Below are positions 62,801-64,000 of a stretch of DNA of 64,000 nucleotides, one piece after another. The position numbers and the translations under genes were made by a program. Numbering within the stretch: position 1 is the first letter of the stretch; each line of letters opens with the position of its first letter. The stretch covers positions 186,001-250,000 of the forward strand of contig SAIW01000006.1 of assembly GCA_004028795.1 (NCBI GenBank), in the 5' to 3' direction. This DNA comes from Chitinophagaceae bacterium (GTDB lineage Bacteria; Bacteroidota; Bacteroidia; Chitinophagales; Chitinophagaceae). Under the pieces are notes generated by a model, which saw nothing but the letters and a program-made list of their open reading frames with translations, was not told where the DNA came from and made no database searches.

Positions 62801-63180
62801 TTTAATATACTGTACACCAATTCATCATAAAATATTTCTGCATCTTTTGCAGAAGCAAAATAATTATAGCGTTCTCCCCAAACTTTCCAGCAATTAGCCA
62901 TTCTGTGAGCTACCTGTTTAGCAGAAGTTTCTCTGCCCAAGCTACCATCTGCCTGCGGAACACCAGCTTTACGAAAATATTTTTGTGCCAGAATATCTGT
63001 AGCTATCTGGCTCCATTGTTTGGGCACTTCAACATTATTCATTTCAAACACAACTTCTCCGGTTGGGTTTTTAATAACGCTGGTGCGGTAATCGTATTCA
63101 AATAAATCGAAGGCTGATACACCTTCTTTTGTAAAGCGGCGGCTGAATTGCAAGCCCTTGTTCGTTTTTGGGTTAGCCAT
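59815..63180 (-). CDS. nrdJ: Adenosylcobalamin-dependent ribonucleotide reductase (class II)
   Basis: NrdJ reduces ribonucleotides to deoxyribonucleotides using adenosylcobalamin, without oxygen. The 1121-residue protein has [67 protein letters not shown] and [25 protein letters not shown]-like segments in the catalytic barrel. The C-terminal zinc-finger [20 protein letters not shown] is intact. An internal repeat ([17 protein letters not shown] and EGAPFI, then [17 protein letters not shown] and EGAPFL) marks the inserted domain of this large class II type. The start is ATG 63180; a TTG at 63189 is in frame. A DnaA-box palindrome lies upstream. Confidence 0.95.
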   Translation of the reverse strand: [1121 protein letters not shown]

Positions 63181-63618
63181 GGTTAGCAATGAAATTTATG
63201 GTGAGTGGATGATTTTATTAATTCCCGTTACAATTTTTATTTGAGCGGTAGACGAAAATATTTTTTGCTAACTGAAATTCCCAATGCTTAAAATCCACAG
63301 CTTGTGGATAAGGAGTGTGAATTATTACACACCCCAACCCCCTGTTGCATTTGGTGAAATGTCCACACCTTTATTAAGAATTGTTGAAAATTATTTGTTG
63401 AATTTCTAAGAGGTTTTACAGGGAATACCCCTTATGAAATTTATTGATTTTTTTAATGAAATGAAAGCGTTGCCACTGCTGTTAAATAAAGTAATTTTTT
63501 AATCTATTATTACTGCAAGCAGTGCCGGTTTTAAAAATGATTGGAATTTGTTATCTTGCAACAAGCGGGTTGTAAAAGAATTTATTGCACATTTGCAATA
63601 CCATTTTTAATTAGTTAG
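63181..63618. other. 438-base divergent intergenic region (nrdJ / GGGPS)
   Basis: The gap is AT-rich and holds the DnaA-box palindrome at 63293-63311 and a weaker inverted repeat GTGTG-N8-CACAC at 63315-63332. I see no convincing TAnnTTTG box for nrdJ. A box TATCTTGC at 63552-63559 is a weak candidate for the plus-strand gene. No ORF with a plausible start is visible. Confidence 0.5.
63293..63311. promoter_or_regulatory. DnaA-box palindrome upstream of nrdJ
   Basis: ATCCACA-GCT-TGTGGAT is a perfect inverted repeat. The right half extends to TGTGGATAA (63303-63311), which is TTATCCACA on the minus strand and matches the DnaA box exactly. The left half, AAATCCACA, is 7 of 9. It lies about 113-131 bases upstream of the nrdJ ATG. 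Confidence 0.5.
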
Positions 63619-64000
63619 ATGAAGCATCACATTTATAATCAGTTCACGCAGAAAAAGCAGGCAGGTAAAAAATCTTTTGCTGTATTGATAGACCCTGATA
63701 AAGTTGACAATGCTTCTATTGAACAATTAGTTGGCTTAGCAACAGAATCTCATGTTGATTATTTTTTTGTTGGTGGCAGTTTAGTTATCTCAACCCATTT
63801 AGATGATTGCATCAGGCAAATAAAAACTTCTTGCGATATACCTGTTGTTTTATTTCCGGGTTCGCCATCGCAGGTAAGCCGTTATGCAGATGCATTGTTA
63901 TATCTATCATTAATATCTGGTCGTAACCCGGAATTATTAATCGGTCAACACGTAGTAAGTGTTCCATTTGTTAAGAAAAGCGGATTGGAAGTGATACCCA
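63619..64000 (+). CDS. Geranylgeranylglyceryl phosphate synthase family protein (partial)
   Basis: An open frame starting at ATG 63619 and running off the right edge after 127 codons. It begins MKHHIYNQFTQKKQAGKKSF, then AVLIDPDKVDNASIEQLV, VDYFFVGGSLVISTHLDD, DIPVVLFPGSPSQVSRYADALLYLSLISGRNPELLIGQHV. The (beta/alpha)8 signatures, especially FVGGS, LFPGSP and SGRNPELLIGQHV, identify the GGGP synthase/PcrB family, which joins a prenyl diphosphate to glycerol 1-phosphate as the first step of ether-lipid synthesis. The C-terminal half is outside the window. Prenyl-chain length cannot be predicted here. Confidence 0.9.
   Translation, partial: MKHHIYNQFTQKKQAGKKSFAVLIDPDKVDNASIEQLVGLATESHVDYFFVGGSLVISTHLDDCIRQIKTSCDIPVVLFPGSPSQVSRYADALLYLSLISGRNPELLIGQHVVSVPFVKKSGLEVIP

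Noticed and set aside
63315-63332. NrdR box upstream of nrdJ (GTGTG-N8-CACAC)
   Set aside because: NrdR boxes read ACAC-N-GTGT; this inverted repeat has the arms in the opposite order and does not fit.
63410-63510. Possible cobalamin riboswitch near nrdJ (TTTTACAGGGAATACC, GCGTTGCCACTGC)
   Set aside because: The motifs are on the plus strand, whereas nrdJ is on the minus strand. The required order of conserved segments (the GTG-AATC and GGGAAG stretches) is not present. The resemblance is to two short phrases only.
1-64000. Long open frames on the strand opposite each recognised gene
   Set aside because: They lack signal peptides, motifs or plausible starts, and overlap fully with well-supported genes; typical chance frames in AT-rich sequence.
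1-64000. CRISPR arrays, tRNA, rRNA, prophage or insertion sequences
   Set aside because: I looked for regularly spaced direct repeats, cloverleaf-like sequences, phage structural genes and transposase motifs and saw none. The repeats found are dispersed and mostly palindromic, not arrays. A tRNAscan or Infernal run would be decisive.

Overview
The window is a stretch of bacterial chromosome from a member of the Bacteroidota, most likely the Chitinophagaceae or a close relative. The evidence is the low GC content, the near absence of Shine-Dalgarno sequences, and repeated upstream boxes of the form TAnnTTTG (the Bacteroidota -7 element). Family-specific proteins agree: an outer-membrane beta-barrel receptor with a carboxypeptidase-regulatory domain, DUF4199, a long SecA with a C-terminal zinc motif, and a Bacteroidota-type YebC. 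I see no rRNA, tRNA, prophage, insertion sequence or CRISPR array. The window holds 64 protein genes, two of them cut by the window ends.

Layout. 1-12.2 kb: a partial deoC-like gene, secA, an orphan atpG, scpB, lysA, an MlaF-type ABC ATPase, small secreted proteins, malate dehydrogenase and a geranylgeranyl-reductase-like flavoprotein. 12.4-24.5 kb: a TonB-type receptor, a small Cys/His protein, and a long minus-strand transport run (GltP-like symporter, DedA, two tandem paralogous MFS carriers, a GT9 glycosyltransferase). An APC permease, yebC and a DCC-family protein follow. 24.5-32.6 kb: a transglutaminase-like membrane protein, a LemA-TPM-TPM cluster, a PmoA/DUF6807 protein, pgk and gap with a lipoprotein gene between them, and sucD. 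32.8-39.6 kb: accessory genes, including a lipoprotein plus glutathionylspermidine-synthase-like pair (resembling YgiB-YgiC), an MFS carrier, and a membrane-anchored LuxR-type regulator followed by DUF4199 and VOC proteins. 39.8-48.1 kb: aspS, a RelE/ParE-type toxin-antitoxin pair, a predicted amide-ligase cluster (circularly permuted ATP-grasp, alpha-E, transglutaminase) interrupted by a four-helix-bundle S23 gene, and rarA. 48.1-64 kb: acpP-fabF-rnc, methylmalonyl-CoA epimerase, iscS-iscU-iscA, fumC, a phosphodiesterase/GH29 pair, a large B12-dependent ribonucleotide reductase, and the start of a GGGP synthase gene.

Most genes are core metabolism: TCA cycle (mdh, sucD, fumC), lower glycolysis (gap, pgk), fatty-acid synthesis (acpP, fabF) and Fe-S assembly (iscSUA). 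The least ordinary signal is between the genes. At least three families of short dispersed repeats occupy intergenic gaps and 5' leaders. One is a roughly 60-base family with a GTTGCGTCGCACACTT core. The second is a family of GC-rich inverted palindromes that abut start and stop codons, and in one case supply the start codon and first residues of IscA. The third is TTTAAA-rich spacers that bracket atpG and the S23 gene. The predicted peptide-ligase cluster and the possible DnaA control of nrdJ are the other points worth following. All functional calls are by recognition of motifs and family features, without database searches.
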